Shown here one piece after another: positions 1-11,539 of a DNA stretch of 64,000 nucleotides (position 1 is its first letter; the number at the start of each line of letters is the position of its first letter). The stretch is from NCBI RefSeq assembly GCF_037042905.1, contig NC_087254.1:10649103-10713102 (forward strand). Reading direction: 5' to 3'. Both the position numbers and the translations under genes were made by a program. The notes under the pieces are model-generated. The model searched no databases, had not been told where the DNA came from, and was given only the letters and a program-made list of their open reading frames with translations. The stretch is from Lytechinus pictus. Taxonomy: Eukaryota > Echinodermata > Echinoidea > Temnopleuroida > Toxopneustidae.

Positions 1-395
1 GCGAGCCGATTCAGCATCGGCTTTTTCATAGCGTGTAAACGCGAGCAACTTGAATCGGCTCGCGGTTCAGAACCGGCAATTTGCACCACCAAAGTAGTAG
101 GTTCTGAACCGCAAGCCGATGCAGAATCGGCTTTTTTACTACGTGTAAACAGAAAGCCGATTCTGCACCGGCAATTTGTGCGCATTTCAATTACTTTACC
201 ATTGTGACGTAATTGTAAGCGCACTGATCCAGCGTTGTCTTTATTATGACGTATATTGTTGGTATGCGTATCATTTCAGGTTTTTGCATCGGCTCGCGGT
301 TCTGAACCGCGAGCTGTAACAACGTGTAAACGCAATCCAAATGCCGATTCTGCATCGGCATTTGGTTCAGAACCAAATGCCGATTAAGTGTAAAC
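1..395. repeat. Modular palindromic repeat cluster at the window edge
   Basis: Several short palindromes built from CCGATTC/GAATCGG and GGTTCTGAACC-type arms are separated by a recurring CGTGTAAAC spacer (32-40, 142-150, 323-331, and a variant at 387-395). Such arms can form a row of hairpins. The cluster is cut by the window start, so its left end is unknown. It probably belongs to the same element as the inverted repeat arms at 193-280 and 661-761. No protein is encoded. Confidence 0.6.
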
Positions 396-761
396 ACGGT
401 ATTTAAAATGTCATCTCAGAATACCAATTTCATTTTAAGCGATAAAATAAAATATTTTAAAGATAAAATGACCTCAGAATACCGCCCCTGGTCATTTACA
501 AAACCGTATTTCCCTGTATTTTATTATTATCAGGAAGGGATAGGTATATTGTTTGTATTTTCATCGGTCTCAATGCGCGTATTGACTTTGCATACAGAGA
601 CGACGCAAAATATACCTTTGTATTTTCCCTGGTCTCACATCCGGGCCTTTGAGGATGCGACTGAAGTGATACGCTTCATAATGTTCCTCGCACCAACGAT
701 CTACGTCATAATAAAGACAACGCTGGATCTGGGCGCTTGCAAGTACGTCATAATGGTAAAG
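193..761. mobile_element. Foldback/MITE-like element with about 90-100 bp inverted arms
   Basis: The left arm (193-280) and right arm (661-761) are imperfect inverted copies of each other. Both contain the core ATCCAGCGTTGTCTTTATTA in opposite orientation and nearby TGACGTA motifs. The middle is AT-rich with no credible coding frame. This is a non-autonomous inverted-repeat element of unknown superfamily; target duplications could not be defined. Confidence 0.6.
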
Positions 762-858
762 TGCAGAGCCTAGACACTGATATTATCATGACACAACAGA
801 ACTCTATTCTTAAAAGATATGATTTTTGCTCTAGATATCTGATTTGGATGATAATAAA

Positions 859-997
859 AATATTGACTGCCCTTCTTTTGGGGAACATCAAATATATTGC
901 CTTAAAAGACCCATATTGCCCTCGTCTAAAGACTCGGGCCAATATGATTCTTTTGCTGGCAATATATTTGATGTTCCCCTCAAGACCAGTCAATATT
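859..997. mobile_element. Palindromic MITE-like element (139 bp)
   Basis: The segment folds back on itself. AATATTGACTG at 859 pairs with CAGTCAATATT ending at 997. The inner arms GGGGAACATCAAATATATTG and its complement also pair. Near the middle, CCCATATTG and CCAATATG flank a short loop. It is non-coding. Confidence 0.6.
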
Positions 998-1289
998 ATA
1001 TAAATATTTTCCCTTTACGTACACACAAACATCAATCTCCCCCTTTAAAGTCAATACGGTAAAAACCGGTCAACCTTGCCCTTCCCTTCGTCATACATGT
1101 CATAGCCAATATGATTTTCCCTGTTCGCCGGTATGTCATGACATCTGCCCAACATAATAGTTTTTTATTCATGATTTTATCAGTTTTCAATTATTTGAAA
1201 AGATTTGATCGATTTTTTTTTCTTTTGCATCAAAATATCATATGATAAACCATAATAATATAACAAAGAAGTTTTGACAATAAATCCGA

Positions 1290-1500
1290 AATACGAATGA
1301 ATGAATGAATAAACAAATTAATAATTGTGCAAATAGGGAAATGCCTAAACATAAAAGTATATAAATATATGAATAAATAAATGAATGATAAATTGATAAA
1401 TAGGTATTTGAATGAGTAAATAAAATAATGACTAAATTTATAAATAAATGTATGATAAATGCATAAAATAAATGAATAAATAAGTAAATTAATTAATCAG
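1290..1500. repeat. AT-rich tetranucleotide-like low-complexity DNA
   Basis: Degenerate runs of AATG, AAAT and TAAA units, typical of a decayed microsatellite. No gene is visible between 1000 and 2140. Confidence 0.6.
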
Positions 1501-2140
1501 TCTATACTTGAAATACCATTCTCTCTGAGTTTTGACGTTTTTGCTTTCATCCGGAAGTTAAATGACTATGAAATAAATTTCAGTTATGAACATACGTTTG
1601 ACAAAGAAGATCCCATGAAATCGTCATCATAGCAATAACGTTTCATCGAATGAATTATGAAATTTAGATTGTCACAGTATTAACTTCAGCTTACTTTTAG
1701 CTTTTTCAATTACGCCCACTACTGAAGCGAGAAATTGAATATAAACTGGTGATCTCAGCGAGATGAGGGGGAAGAGAACATGGCCCTGGGAAGCGGGGGT
1801 GCTGGGGGTGAAGCACCCCCAAGATTTTCCCAGGCGATGCTGCGTGTATTATTGTCCATAGGCAGCACCCCCTGGAATTCTGGTAGGTGTGTCAAATTGA
1901 AGAAATGTATGGAAAATGAGCAAGCTTTAGTGTTGAAACCTTTTTTTTTATTGTAAAAAAAAAATTTGATCAAAACTACATTCATTTTGTAGCAAAACCT
2001 TAAATTAATTAATTAATTAATTTATTTATTTATTTATTTGCTTGTCAAATTTGCTTCAGCCCCCCAGCAAAAAAAAAAAAAAAAACGTTCACAGGGTCCT
2101 GGAAGAGAGAAAGAGGGGGAAGGGGAGAGGCGGTGGTGGT

Positions 2141-2370
2141 GGCCGAATTGATGTCCAACCTAGGGGACCCGAATTGATGTTATACCTAGGGGCGCCGAAT
2201 TTAAGTTCGATATGAGGGGCGCCGAATTTATGTTCTACCTAGGGGCGCTGAATTGATGTCCGACCTAGGGGGGCGCCGAATCGATGTTCGACATAGAGGC
2301 ACCAAATTGATGTTCAACCTAGAGGGGCGCCGATTTTATGTTTGTCCTGGGGCGCCAAACCCATGTTTGC
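2141..2370 (+). repeat. Imperfect tandem array of about 28-bp units
   Basis: About eight diverged units follow the pattern GAATTGATGTTC..ACCTAGGGGCGCC. The units differ by point changes and one- or two-base indels. No reading frame is kept across units, so this is satellite-like, non-coding DNA. Confidence 0.7.
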
Positions 2371-2384
2371 TCGCATCAAATGCT

Positions 2385-3050
2385 TATAGTTAGATGCCCA
2401 TCCTGTTCATGATTACCAAAAGTGCCTAAAAAATCCAAATTCGCACAACTGTTTAAATAAATACCTATCCTGTTCATGTTTACAAAAAATGCTTAGAATG
2501 TCCAGTTTTGTGTTGGAAATTCAAAAATTGTCAGCTCGCGTTTCGCGCTCGCAAAAAATGTTGAGATAGATAAGGTGACGATCCTGCATGGATAAAGTGC
2601 TTAGAATGTCCAACTTTGGGTCGGAATATCAAAAATTCTAAGCTCGCCCTTCGCGCTCGCATAAAAAGACTTGTTAGATACCCATCCTGTTAATGATTAC
2701 TAAAAGTGCTTAGAATGTCCAAATTGTAGGTCGGAATATCACAAATTTTCAGCTCGCGCTTCGCGCTCGCACCAATTATTTACATAGATACCCATCTTGT
2801 TCATGGTTACAAAAAGTGCTTAGAATGTCCAGTTTTGGGTCGGAAATTCAAAAATTGTCAGCTCGCGCTCGCATAAAATGTTGAGATAGATACCCATCCT
2901 ATTTATTACCAAAGGTACTTATAGATTTTCCAAACTCTAGGTCAGAATATCAAAATTTGTTAAGCTCGCGTTTCGCACTCGCATCAATATTGTTTAGATA
3001 AACGTATACCCATGATGTTCACGGTTGCAAAAAGTACTTAGAATATCCAA
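2385..3050 (+). repeat. Tandem array of 108-119 bp units with CTCGCGCTTCGCGCTCGC core
   Basis: Six units are recognisable by GCTTAGAATGTCC-type motifs at about 2491, 2599, 2708, 2818, 2917 and 3036. Each is followed by an AGCTCGCGCTTCGCGCTCGC-like core and a TAGATACCCATCCTGTT-like stretch. The core is itself nearly palindromic. Related cores occur near 9571 and 63170. No coding function is apparent. Confidence 0.75.
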
Positions 3051-3059
3051 TCGGGAAAC

Positions 3060-5460
3060 ATATAGATGAAAATATCCCCCCCCCCCTATTGGCGAAAGCT
3101 GGATCCGCCCCTGATAAAAAAAAATTACAGCTCCCGCACCTATCAACAAGAAAAAATGATAAAAATACAGTCAGGGTCTCAATTCTTGTTTAATTGCGAC
3201 TTCTAGATTTTCATATCAATAACTGAAATATATGTATATTACAGTCACCGTACACTTCTGTTTCTACGAATAATAGTATTTTGGGTCTCATTATGGGGTT
3301 TAAATTGAAACTTTAGACAATCTTCAAAATTAGTGTTGGTGAGAAAAAAAAGATAAGGGGCAAGTATGGAGAGAATTATGACGCGTAATCTGTATCTTCC
3401 TCCGTCACCCATTCTTTTGAAAGACAAAGTTTCTGATCAATAAAAAGATGGCATGCAAGATAACTGTATGTACATCATCAGATTCATTATTTACGATCGT
3501 TTACTCTCTTATCTGTCACTAATTTGCCCTCCATTCATTGCAGAGTTTAACCTTTGTTTTCTCCAAGTCGCTACACCCGTTTTTTCTTCAAGCTCTGGTT
3601 TAAAGTTGTGGTTTAACTACGAATAGCCAATTCCTTTTTATATACTAAAAGCCCAAAACTTGAGCGGCCAGGCATGGCGTACATGTATGGGGCAAAATTA
3701 AAAAGAAACTGCGAGCGAGCAAACATTTTGAACGATTTTCAACAAAAGTCTATTTATGAGATTGATTTGGATACTATTTAGAAAATGATATCATATTTCA
3801 CCCATTTTCCATCTTTCCCCCTCTTTTATTGGTTGCAAATCCTTTTTGGAGGGGGGGGGGGGGGGGTAGCCCCATAATCTATATGCCAGTGCTTTTTACT
3901 TACCAATTAATTATTTATTCATATCAAGAAATACATACACGTATTACTCAATTTTTGCAGAGCACAAGTCGAAAACATTTGGGGTTTCCCCCTCTCCGTT
4001 TAGGGCTATAGAGCAGGTAAAGTTGACACAGGAAATCAAATTCGAAGAGAAAATCCAAATCAATCCATGTCGGGTTACTAAAGAATGTTTTGATTGATTT
4101 ATTGAAGAATTGCATGATAATTGAGAGTGTATTTTGTCAATTTCATGGTTTACATTATGTTGAATGTACCCTGGAGACCGATTAGCATTGTTTAAGTCCC
4201 CGTGGACCAATTTAGTGTTGCAGTTCAGTGAAATAGAATGACTATACTGAAATGTCAGGGTTGGAGAAATATTCGTTCAATGAAGGGAAGGTCCAAACAT
4301 ATTTTTTTTGGCAGATAATAGTAGGACATTTTTCGAAATAAACGCTTGGAAAGATGCCAAGTGAAAATGGCAAAGAGGTAAAAATCGCAAATATATATAT
4401 CATATAGCTTGGTTATTCCTTACACGAATTCTCGCGAAACATTCACTATGTTAGTTTTATTTTTTTCGCTATCATTAAAGCCAAGTTGACGCATGCTGAT
4501 GAATTTTCCTTTTTTGAACGCACACTAGAGATGAACATTATTCTTAATTTTGGTTCAATTTTTGAAGTCCAATTCTACATGTACCTATCGAATTTAGTTA
4601 TTGGAGGCTTTTGATATCGATTCGAAATTTGATATTAATATTTTTTAATATCCAGATTTAAGTTCGACATAGTGTTTTATTTTACCTTATTACTTATACT
4701 TAGTTCCAGATAGGAACACCTAATAGACAAACATTTGACTCTAAAACACATTTCGCTTTCCTTGGACCAATGCAGTGGAGATGACGTGATCCAGTGCATA
4801 TTTTTTGTTTCATTACAGGATATCGGTAATGGCTGCGGACAGATATTTTGGTATGTGATGAGTAAAAACATTAGATATCTGGTATAACTTACACAGGATT
4901 TGTTTTCGGGGGGGGGGGGGGCAAATACGATACATGTACGATAAAAGGTCTTCGTAGGCGCAAGTGAGCGATGCGATCGAGCTATCTACGAGGGTGTTTC
5001 ATAATATATATTTTTTATTTATGTGCACCCTTTTTGTTAAAAAATGGGATTGTTTGACAATAAACCTCGATACATTTTATTAAGCAAATGAATTGATAGC
5101 AGCTATGTTCAAGTAATATCCAGCTGTTAGGTTGTCATGGTTGCAACTCCCTTGAATAGGACCTCGGTTTAAACCTTTTCTTGTCTTTTCCTCGAAAAAG
5201 GCAAATCAACCACTTGAGCATTCATACTGTGACGTCATTGTTTACGTCACGGTGATTTCTAAGTTTTCACTCAACTGCACAAAGGGGAAAGTTCATGGAA
5301 AATAATTTGAAATTGTAGATGTTTATTTCTTTTTATGAAGGAAGAAAAAGGAGAAGCAGAGATGCATATATTTTGAAATCAACAAAATAAATCTGGTCAT
5401 TGACTTCCTCTGTTACGATCGAAGGCCTCTTCGCATGGATTGTGGGTAAATTGTAGTCTG
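3060..5460. other. Intergenic DNA without a supported gene
   Basis: This stretch holds a CTGGATCCGCCCC repeat end near 3100, poly(G) runs near 3848-3866 and 4909-4921, and AT-rich unique-looking DNA. Short open frames lack splice-compatible continuation and look random. I see no gene. Confidence 0.5.
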
Positions 5461-5514
5461 CTGTGCAAACCCTTCACTCGAGTAAAGGGTCTGGAATTGC
5501 AGCCCTCTCGCTAA

Positions 5515-5600
5515 CAGCAAGTTTTGTATGTGCTAGTCTTTGTGTGGAGACACACTTGTTGATCAAAGTTTCAATCAGGGTCTGTGCCTGCAGACTAGGT
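5515..5600 (-). repeat. Dispersed repeat, inverted relative to 13680-13778
   Basis: This segment contains ATCAAAGTTTCAATCAGGGT, and its reverse complement lies near 13700-13722. Flanking motifs (ACTAGCACA, CAGACTAG) match in the same inverted order. It is an interspersed repeat copy with no coding content. Confidence 0.6.
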
Positions 5601-6129
5601 AAATTGCCAATCGGTCTACACCCACTTCCTCTACTTTTCGTGTGGTCTCACCTCAATAGTCTGGAAGTTCAGACTCATATTTGACACTTTAACCAATTAA
5701 ACTATGTCTAGGGTGAAGACTAGATCCCAAACACACTGTCTGTGTCAAATATACTGAAGAGGTCTAATCATGCATAGTTGGATCCCTGGTCTAGCCCATT
5801 TATTTTTTATTGTTGTTTTGGGGCTTATTGCATAATATTTCATCGAATTTTATTGATTATTTTGGCAAATTCTACTACAAAATAGGCCTACCCTATCCAT
5901 GACAGAATAGGGTAGAATATTGAAGTGCCAATTGTTCTTTTTATTTTAACTCGCTCGCATCACTCTTACGCAATACTTTTTTTTTTTTTTTTTTTTTTTT
6001 AGAATTCGCAGTATCCAGAACTTGACTCACTCATTTTTTTTAAACCTCATTCCACCCGTATTATATGTCTGATAATTTATCAGAGAATATCTCATTTGAC
6101 TGTGTTTTTTTTTCAATTGTGTATAATCC

Positions 6130-6743
6130 TTAAAGGTCAAATTCACACCAGAAAATGTGGATTTGAATAAATAGAGAAAAATCAAACTAGCACAACACTG
6201 AAAACTTCATCAAAATCGGATGTAAAATAAGAAAGTTATGGCATTTTAAAGTTTCAATTATTTTTCACAAAACAGTGATATACACAACTGAGTGACATGC
6301 AAATGAGACAGTCGATGATGTCCCTCACTCACTATTTATTTTGTTTTTTTTATTGTTTGAATGATAAAATATTTCATTTTTTACAAATTTGACAATAAGG
6401 ACCAACTTGACTGAACCATATAGTATTAACCAATGCTAATTCCACATGTTCAGAGAGGAATTAATCGTTGTTTCACTTGGCAATGAGGAGAAAATTAGAA
6501 TATTTTTATATTTCATATAATAAAATACAAAAGAAATAGTGAGTGGATGACGTCATCAGTCTCCTCATTTGCATTCAAACCAGGATGTACTTATAACTGT
6601 TTGGTGAAATTAAGCGAAACTTTAAAATGTCATGACTTTCTTATTTTACATCCGATTTTGATGACATTTTTCAGTGTTATGTTTGTTGGATTTTTATCTT
6701 TTTATTCAAATCAACTTTTTGTTGGAGTGGACTTGTCCTTTAA
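6130..6743 (+). mobile_element. TTAA-flanked MITE, family 1, copy 1 (about 614 bp)
   Basis: The element runs from TTAA at 6130 to TTAA at 6740. Its inverted ends are of the type AGGNCAAGTCCACCCC / GGGGTGGACTTGTCCT; the left end here has mutated to AGGTCAAATTCACACC. Inside lie the family hallmarks ATCAAAATCGGATGTAAAAT, ACAGTGATATGCACAAC-like sequence and GACGTCATCAGTCTCC. The two halves resemble each other in inverted orientation. TTAA at both ends fits piggyBac-type insertion. It encodes nothing and must move in trans. Confidence 0.8.
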
Positions 6744-7845
6744 GTATGCCCGCATTTTCATACGATGAACTATGGCATGGGTGAGAGAAGAGAAAGGGAA
6801 ATGAATACGAAATACGAAAAACTTTGAGACTTTTAGCGGGAACAGAGGGAGGAGTGGTGTTGGTGGCGGAGGGGATGGATGGGAGCCCGGATGGGAGTGA
6901 CAGGGGGCGGGAAGGAAGGGGGCGGGGGGGGGGGGGGGTTGACAGGGGTGATGCTGTCGTTGGATTGAGTGGAAGCAAGGGTGAAAGCTCGATCGGTATG
7001 ATAACAGAGCGTAGACATGAAAACAAACTTGGATATCCCTCTTGTATTGGGACATTGTCTGGACTGAAGTGATGGGTTGATCCTCTCTTATCCCATGGAT
7101 GGGTCGAGGGACCACGGGGACCACCAGCGGGTCAGAGACCCGGCGTTATACCAAGAAAGTCATGCCATATATTCAACAGGAAATGCCAGAAAGCGTGTTG
7201 CCACATAAACATTTTTAATTGAGTTCACAGGATTACACAAGCCAATTACTGGCTATATATACTGACATCAATATTGATTATGGAAACAACTCACAGACAA
7301 ACTTCTCCAGAGGAAGGCTTCGCTTTACCATGGAGTTATTAATACCTCCATGGCTTTACTGTAATAACTGCAATTTCATATTCAGATTTAGCTTTATTTT
7401 TCATCAGGGATAAGCTCGGCTTGTATTTCTTAAGTTTTCAGCGGTGCAGACTGTAGAACGTACATAAAACCTAGTACACAATAGAAAGGAATTTGTACGT
7501 GCTCAAGGAACATCCAAACATCTTTTCAACATCTGAGAAAAACCCGTTTGTTTCTTAAATTAAGTTTTTGTGAAAGATAATAACAAAGTGAGAGATTTTT
7601 AGAAATAGAAGGCAAAATTTAGAGTTTTAATATAACAGTAAAAAATGTATGATACCGTAGTTTGTTTAGCGATCTATCATTTTAAAGGTTGTGATTAATT
7701 TTGCTAATTGACTCACATAATACATTATTCATAAAGTGGTACATCTGTTAATTTCCCGTTTTCTAAGCAGCATGATCAGAGAGCTATATAAGTGCATGCC
7801 TGTCATTGTAATGAATAAAGAAATAGATTGGTAATAACTAACTGA
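6744..7845. other. Intergenic DNA with a GGA/poly(G) tract
   Basis: A purine-rich tract near 6840-6940 contains a poly(G) run of about 14. The open frames crossing it are compositional artefacts rich in Gly or Pro. A GC-richer stretch around 7080-7150 has no recognisable function. I see no gene. Confidence 0.45.
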
Positions 7846-7849
7846 CGAA

Positions 7850-7936
7850 CCAACCAACTATCTAACTAAGTAACTAACTAAGTAAATAACTAAGTAAATA
7901 AAATAGGTAACTAACTAACTTACTAGCTAACTAACC

Positions 7937-7967
<31 letters not shown>

Positions 7968-7978
7968 AAACTAATGAA
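7850..7978 (+). repeat. (AACT)n microsatellite
   Basis: Repeats of AACT with degenerate AAGT units occupy this interval, ending in an almost pure run near 7935-7970. Confidence 0.85.
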
Positions 7979-8689
7979 GAAACCACCTGATTAATAAAGA
8001 AATATAATTAGGAACTTTGTGTCATGTGTGTGAGAAGAATGCCTAGATCCTCTTTTCTATTCATTTGCGTATCGCCCTTTATATTTTTTTATTTTTAATA
8101 TAGGCCTAGGCATACATGCCCGAATAATTTTAACAAGGTCTCCTCTCCCCTCTTTCAACCATCACTTTCAATGGTTTTTGGTGGTAGTTCTCTCACGGGG
8201 TGAGTGGCCTTGGACCCGATTTTTTCGGGGCTGATACCCCCGGTTTTGCCTATATAATCCATATGATTTCACTCTTATATTGGTGTGCATGAAACAAACT
8301 TAAGGGGCGTTGGTATCTTCGTGGTTCGTGAGTAAAATACTTTTTCACTTCTTGTTTGTGGTTTTGATTTACCAGACAGAGGAAAGATTTTAAAACAAGG
8401 ATTACCATGAAGATAAATAATTATAATTGTTTCCTGGAAATCACTTCCTTCGACATCAAGTTGTGAGATGAGGAAATGTATGAATTATATTATCCTTCCA
8501 CCTGCTGCGGAGGTTATTCAGGGGCCAAAGAAAAGTACATCGTTTATCGCAAAGTCATAGGGGTTCATAAAAACAAAAAAATCTAAAGGGCGGGGAGGAG
8601 GTGGGAGGGGGTGGAGAAGAAAAATCCAAGGAGTCTGTACAAATATTGTATGGGATTTGTAAAAGAGTAGAATAGGCAAGGAGAAAACG

Positions 8690-8872
8690 ATAATAATAAT
8701 ATTAGCAGTAATGATGATGATAGCACAATAACAATGGTGATAATAACAAACAATAATGATAATCAGAAGAAGAAGAAGAAGAAGATGGGAGGAGGATGAG
8801 TAGAAGAAGAAGAAGTAGAAGAAGAAGAAGGGAGGAGGAGTAGAAGAAGAAGGAGAAGAAGAAGAAGTAGAC
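8690..8872. repeat. (GAA)n / (ATG)n purine-rich microsatellite
   Basis: Dense AGAAGAAG repeats with GGAGGA interruptions follow an AATGATGATG-like stretch. The reverse-strand frames here are poly-Ser/Leu artefacts of the repeat, not proteins. Confidence 0.85.
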
Positions 8873-8879
8873 AGGTGCG

Positions 8880-9735
8880 GTTTTAGGAGGGCCTTTATAA
8901 ACTTTCGATTTTTTAAAAGAAAGCTTAGTTTCGGATACCTCATACAACGGGATCATGCATTGATATAAAAATGATTATACTCGCAATTGCATAATTATAT
9001 TCTTCAATCCTTCAAAACAATATGTATGAAATAATTATCATATTTCATGTTTTACTCTATGCTACGTATCTACGCCGAAGTGAGGATGTATACTGTATAC
9101 AGTTGAAGTATCAGTGAAAGGCTTACTCGGGCTACATCGAGCCACTTTGCTGACTTTAAGCTGGGTTTTAAGTGAAACCTTCCGAAATATCGCCTGGATT
9201 GACAGCCTCTAAATACGCGACCCATTTACCCGGGAGTCATGCAGCGGTCAGAGAAACCTTTACCATCCCGCAGGGTAGGCACAAAATGAGTAGCCTCTTC
9301 AAATTTCTTTCAGGACAATCCGACTGACGTCAGTTTCACGAGAACTAAGCCAGAGTATATAATATGATCGTATGGATTTGTAGCAAACTGAAATTGAAAT
9401 GTTCTTGCAGTATCCGTGACAACATGGTAGAGAAGTGTGACGTCACAGTCATCCATCCATCCATTTTCTAGACATTTTCAAACATCCCAAATATCCAATT
9501 TGGAAAGAAAGGTTGCGTGCTCTAAGAAAGTTTGGATCCAAACTTTCAGGTCCCTATATAAAAATGAGAATTCGCTTGCGCTTCGCGCTTGCATTGCCTG
9601 TACATTGCGACGCATATCATAATTCATGACGATTGTATATACCTTAAATGTTTCGTTTTTAAGTCAGTATACAAAAGGATACGCTTCAGCTCACGCTTGG
9701 CGCTCTCATTAGTTTTTTAGGTAAGATATATGATG
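8880..9735. other. Intergenic DNA without a supported gene
   Basis: Unique-looking AT-rich sequence with a short TTCGCTTGCGCTTCGCGCTT repeat core near 9571. Reading frames are short and unsupported. I see no gene. Confidence 0.45.
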
Positions 9736-9738
9736 GTG

Positions 9739-10182
9739 GGCCCCAAGTCTGCGCACCTAACAATTTGAGTTAAGATTTAACATGAATTTCTTCTTATTTC
9801 ACAAAATCTTTCAATTAATAATGTTCCTTACATTATTAAGAGTAAGTGTACCAAATTTCTCATTAAAAAATGAAAGAAAATATAGGATTTTCTTGAAAAA
9901 CCTCGGGCAGTCATTTCAGATTGAAAAAAAAAGGTACCCCATGTCTGCGCACGCATTCGCTTTGCACACGATTCGGGGATTTTTATGAGAAAGGCTGTAT
10001 TTTGAGGCCGTCACATGAAATGCCCTAAATTCATTATTTTTCCACCATTTTGAGTCGGATTTTTTATGAATACCTGTCTATGTATTGCATGTTTAAAGTT
10101 CGTGCTCGTTGTGTATCTTCTATTATTAGAATCGCACAGATACGCGTGTGCGCAGACAAGGGGGACTGCGCAGACTTGGGGG
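9739..10182. mobile_element. Element with nested inverted termini (CCCAAGTCTGCGCA)
   Basis: GGCCCCAAGTCTGCGCAC at 9739 is the inverse of TGCGCAGACTTGGGGG at 10167-10182. A second, inner pair lies at about 9936 (CCATGTCTGCGCACGC) and 10144 (GTGTGCGCAGACAAGG). Two nested terminal pairs with a non-coding AT-rich core indicate a non-autonomous inverted-repeat element. Confidence 0.6.
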
Positions 10183-10499
10183 AACTTGCCATATGTGTTT
10201 GTAAATGATTTTTCCCACAAATGATCCTTAAAACGTTACTTTCTGATTATTTCTAAGAAAGTATATAAAATGAAATTTTAACATGCTACTTGCCTTCGCA
10301 TTAGGCCTGTTTGTATAATGACAAAAATTTTGCAACCATCCGTACCGATATCCAGAGTCCCAACCTGTGTCGCGTATTCTGGTCTTATTGCTAAATATTA
10401 TACTTACAATATGATACAATGGTTTTCCCCCTCCCTGAACTCTATGAAATACCAATTGTTTCAATATATTGCGATTCATTGAAGAGACAATTCCTTAAT

Positions 10500-10736
10500 C
10501 CACATTTTATGATGAAATACAATAAAAACAGTGGGTGTGTGACATCACAGATTCACTCATTTGTGCATATCACCTGCGTTGCGCATAACCGTCTTGTAAA
10601 AATAAGCAAAACTTTAAATGTAATAACTCTCGTTTTACATCCAAGCTTTAATGCATGTTTTCAGTATCACACTTGTTTGATTTTTCATCCATGTTATTCA
10701 TATAAACGTACTAGTCGAGGTGGACTTGACCGATGT
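10500..10736 (+). mobile_element. Diverged half copy of MITE family 1
   Basis: The order of motifs matches the right half of the TTAA element family: TGACATCACAGATTCACTCA, AAAATAAGCAAAACTTTAAA, then GAGGTGGACTTGACC at the right end. It is heavily diverged, the left half is missing, and no TTAA is kept. Confidence 0.65.
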
Positions 10737-10739
10737 ATG

Positions 10740-11262
10740 CGATAGAATTGAAACTGTACAAAAATGTTTTAGTAAATTCTCACAATAGAGTTATATATAA
10801 ACCGCTCCCACTCCCAGGGATACTATTCTTCATTTACTAATATTGACCACCACTCCCTACCAGTCCACATTCTTTTGACCACGTACCCTTCCCGAAGCCC
10901 CCCCCCCCCTCTAACGGGCCCCCACCCGTCGCCCTCAAATGTCCTCTAGACTTCACCCCATTCCTCAACCCACTTTTATTTCAATAGCAAGAGCGGCCTT
11001 CAGTGTCTCGCTCGCCAGGCCTTTGACGGGTCATTGCCCTCGACCATCCCGCTCATTGCCAGTACCCGGGGATCATTATCAAACAGAAGTATTTCACGAC
11101 AATGTTTGGCAATTTGGGCAGTATACGAAGTAAATTATTAATTACTGAACAAAATTGAAAGTAAATGCGCAAGTATGTAACTTTGTAGTGACTTTTGCCC
11201 TGCCTAATAAATAAATGCTGTTTGCACTACACAACACTATAGATGCGTCTTTGGGGTTAAAC
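10740..11262. other. Intergenic DNA, C-rich in part
   Basis: A C-rich stretch at about 10800-10930 includes a poly(C) run near 10901. The predicted 64-residue frame at 10939-11133 has no support beyond being open. I see no gene. Confidence 0.4.
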
Positions 11263-11264
11263 CT

Positions 11265-11535
11265 TAGGTGGAAAAAGGTGCAAAAATGCACCTTTTAAAG
11301 CACCACGAAATGTATTGTATTCTGAAAGGTGCAACTTATCACTCTTTAAGGTGTAAAGTACTTGACGTTGATAATAGGGTCAAAATTAACACCTTTATTA
11401 TTACACGGTTCATCTCTGCACCCAATTTAGAGTGGTTAATATAGCTACAAAACTGCACCCTTGAAGGTGCACTGATGAGCATAAAGGTACAATCATTAGC
11501 ACCTATTGGGGTGTTGGTATTGCACCCATTCCTAG
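11265..11535. repeat. Foldback-like repeat of GGTGCA / TGCACC and AAAGGTG / CACCTTT motifs
   Basis: Many copies of AAAGGTGCA and its complement TGCACCTTT occur in both orientations within 270 bp, so the segment can pair with itself in several registers. It has the look of a decayed inverted-repeat element. It is non-coding. Confidence 0.5.
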
Positions 11536-11539
11536 GCAG

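Noticed and set aside
6706-7124. Pro-rich minus-strand frames and a Gly-rich plus-strand frame
   Set aside because: They arise from a GGA/poly(G) tract and overlap on both strands; part lies in a MITE.
8518-8956. Overlapping minus-strand frames of 141 and 84 codons rich in Ser, Leu and Phe
   Set aside because: They are direct translations of the (GAA)n microsatellite and have no conserved composition outside it.
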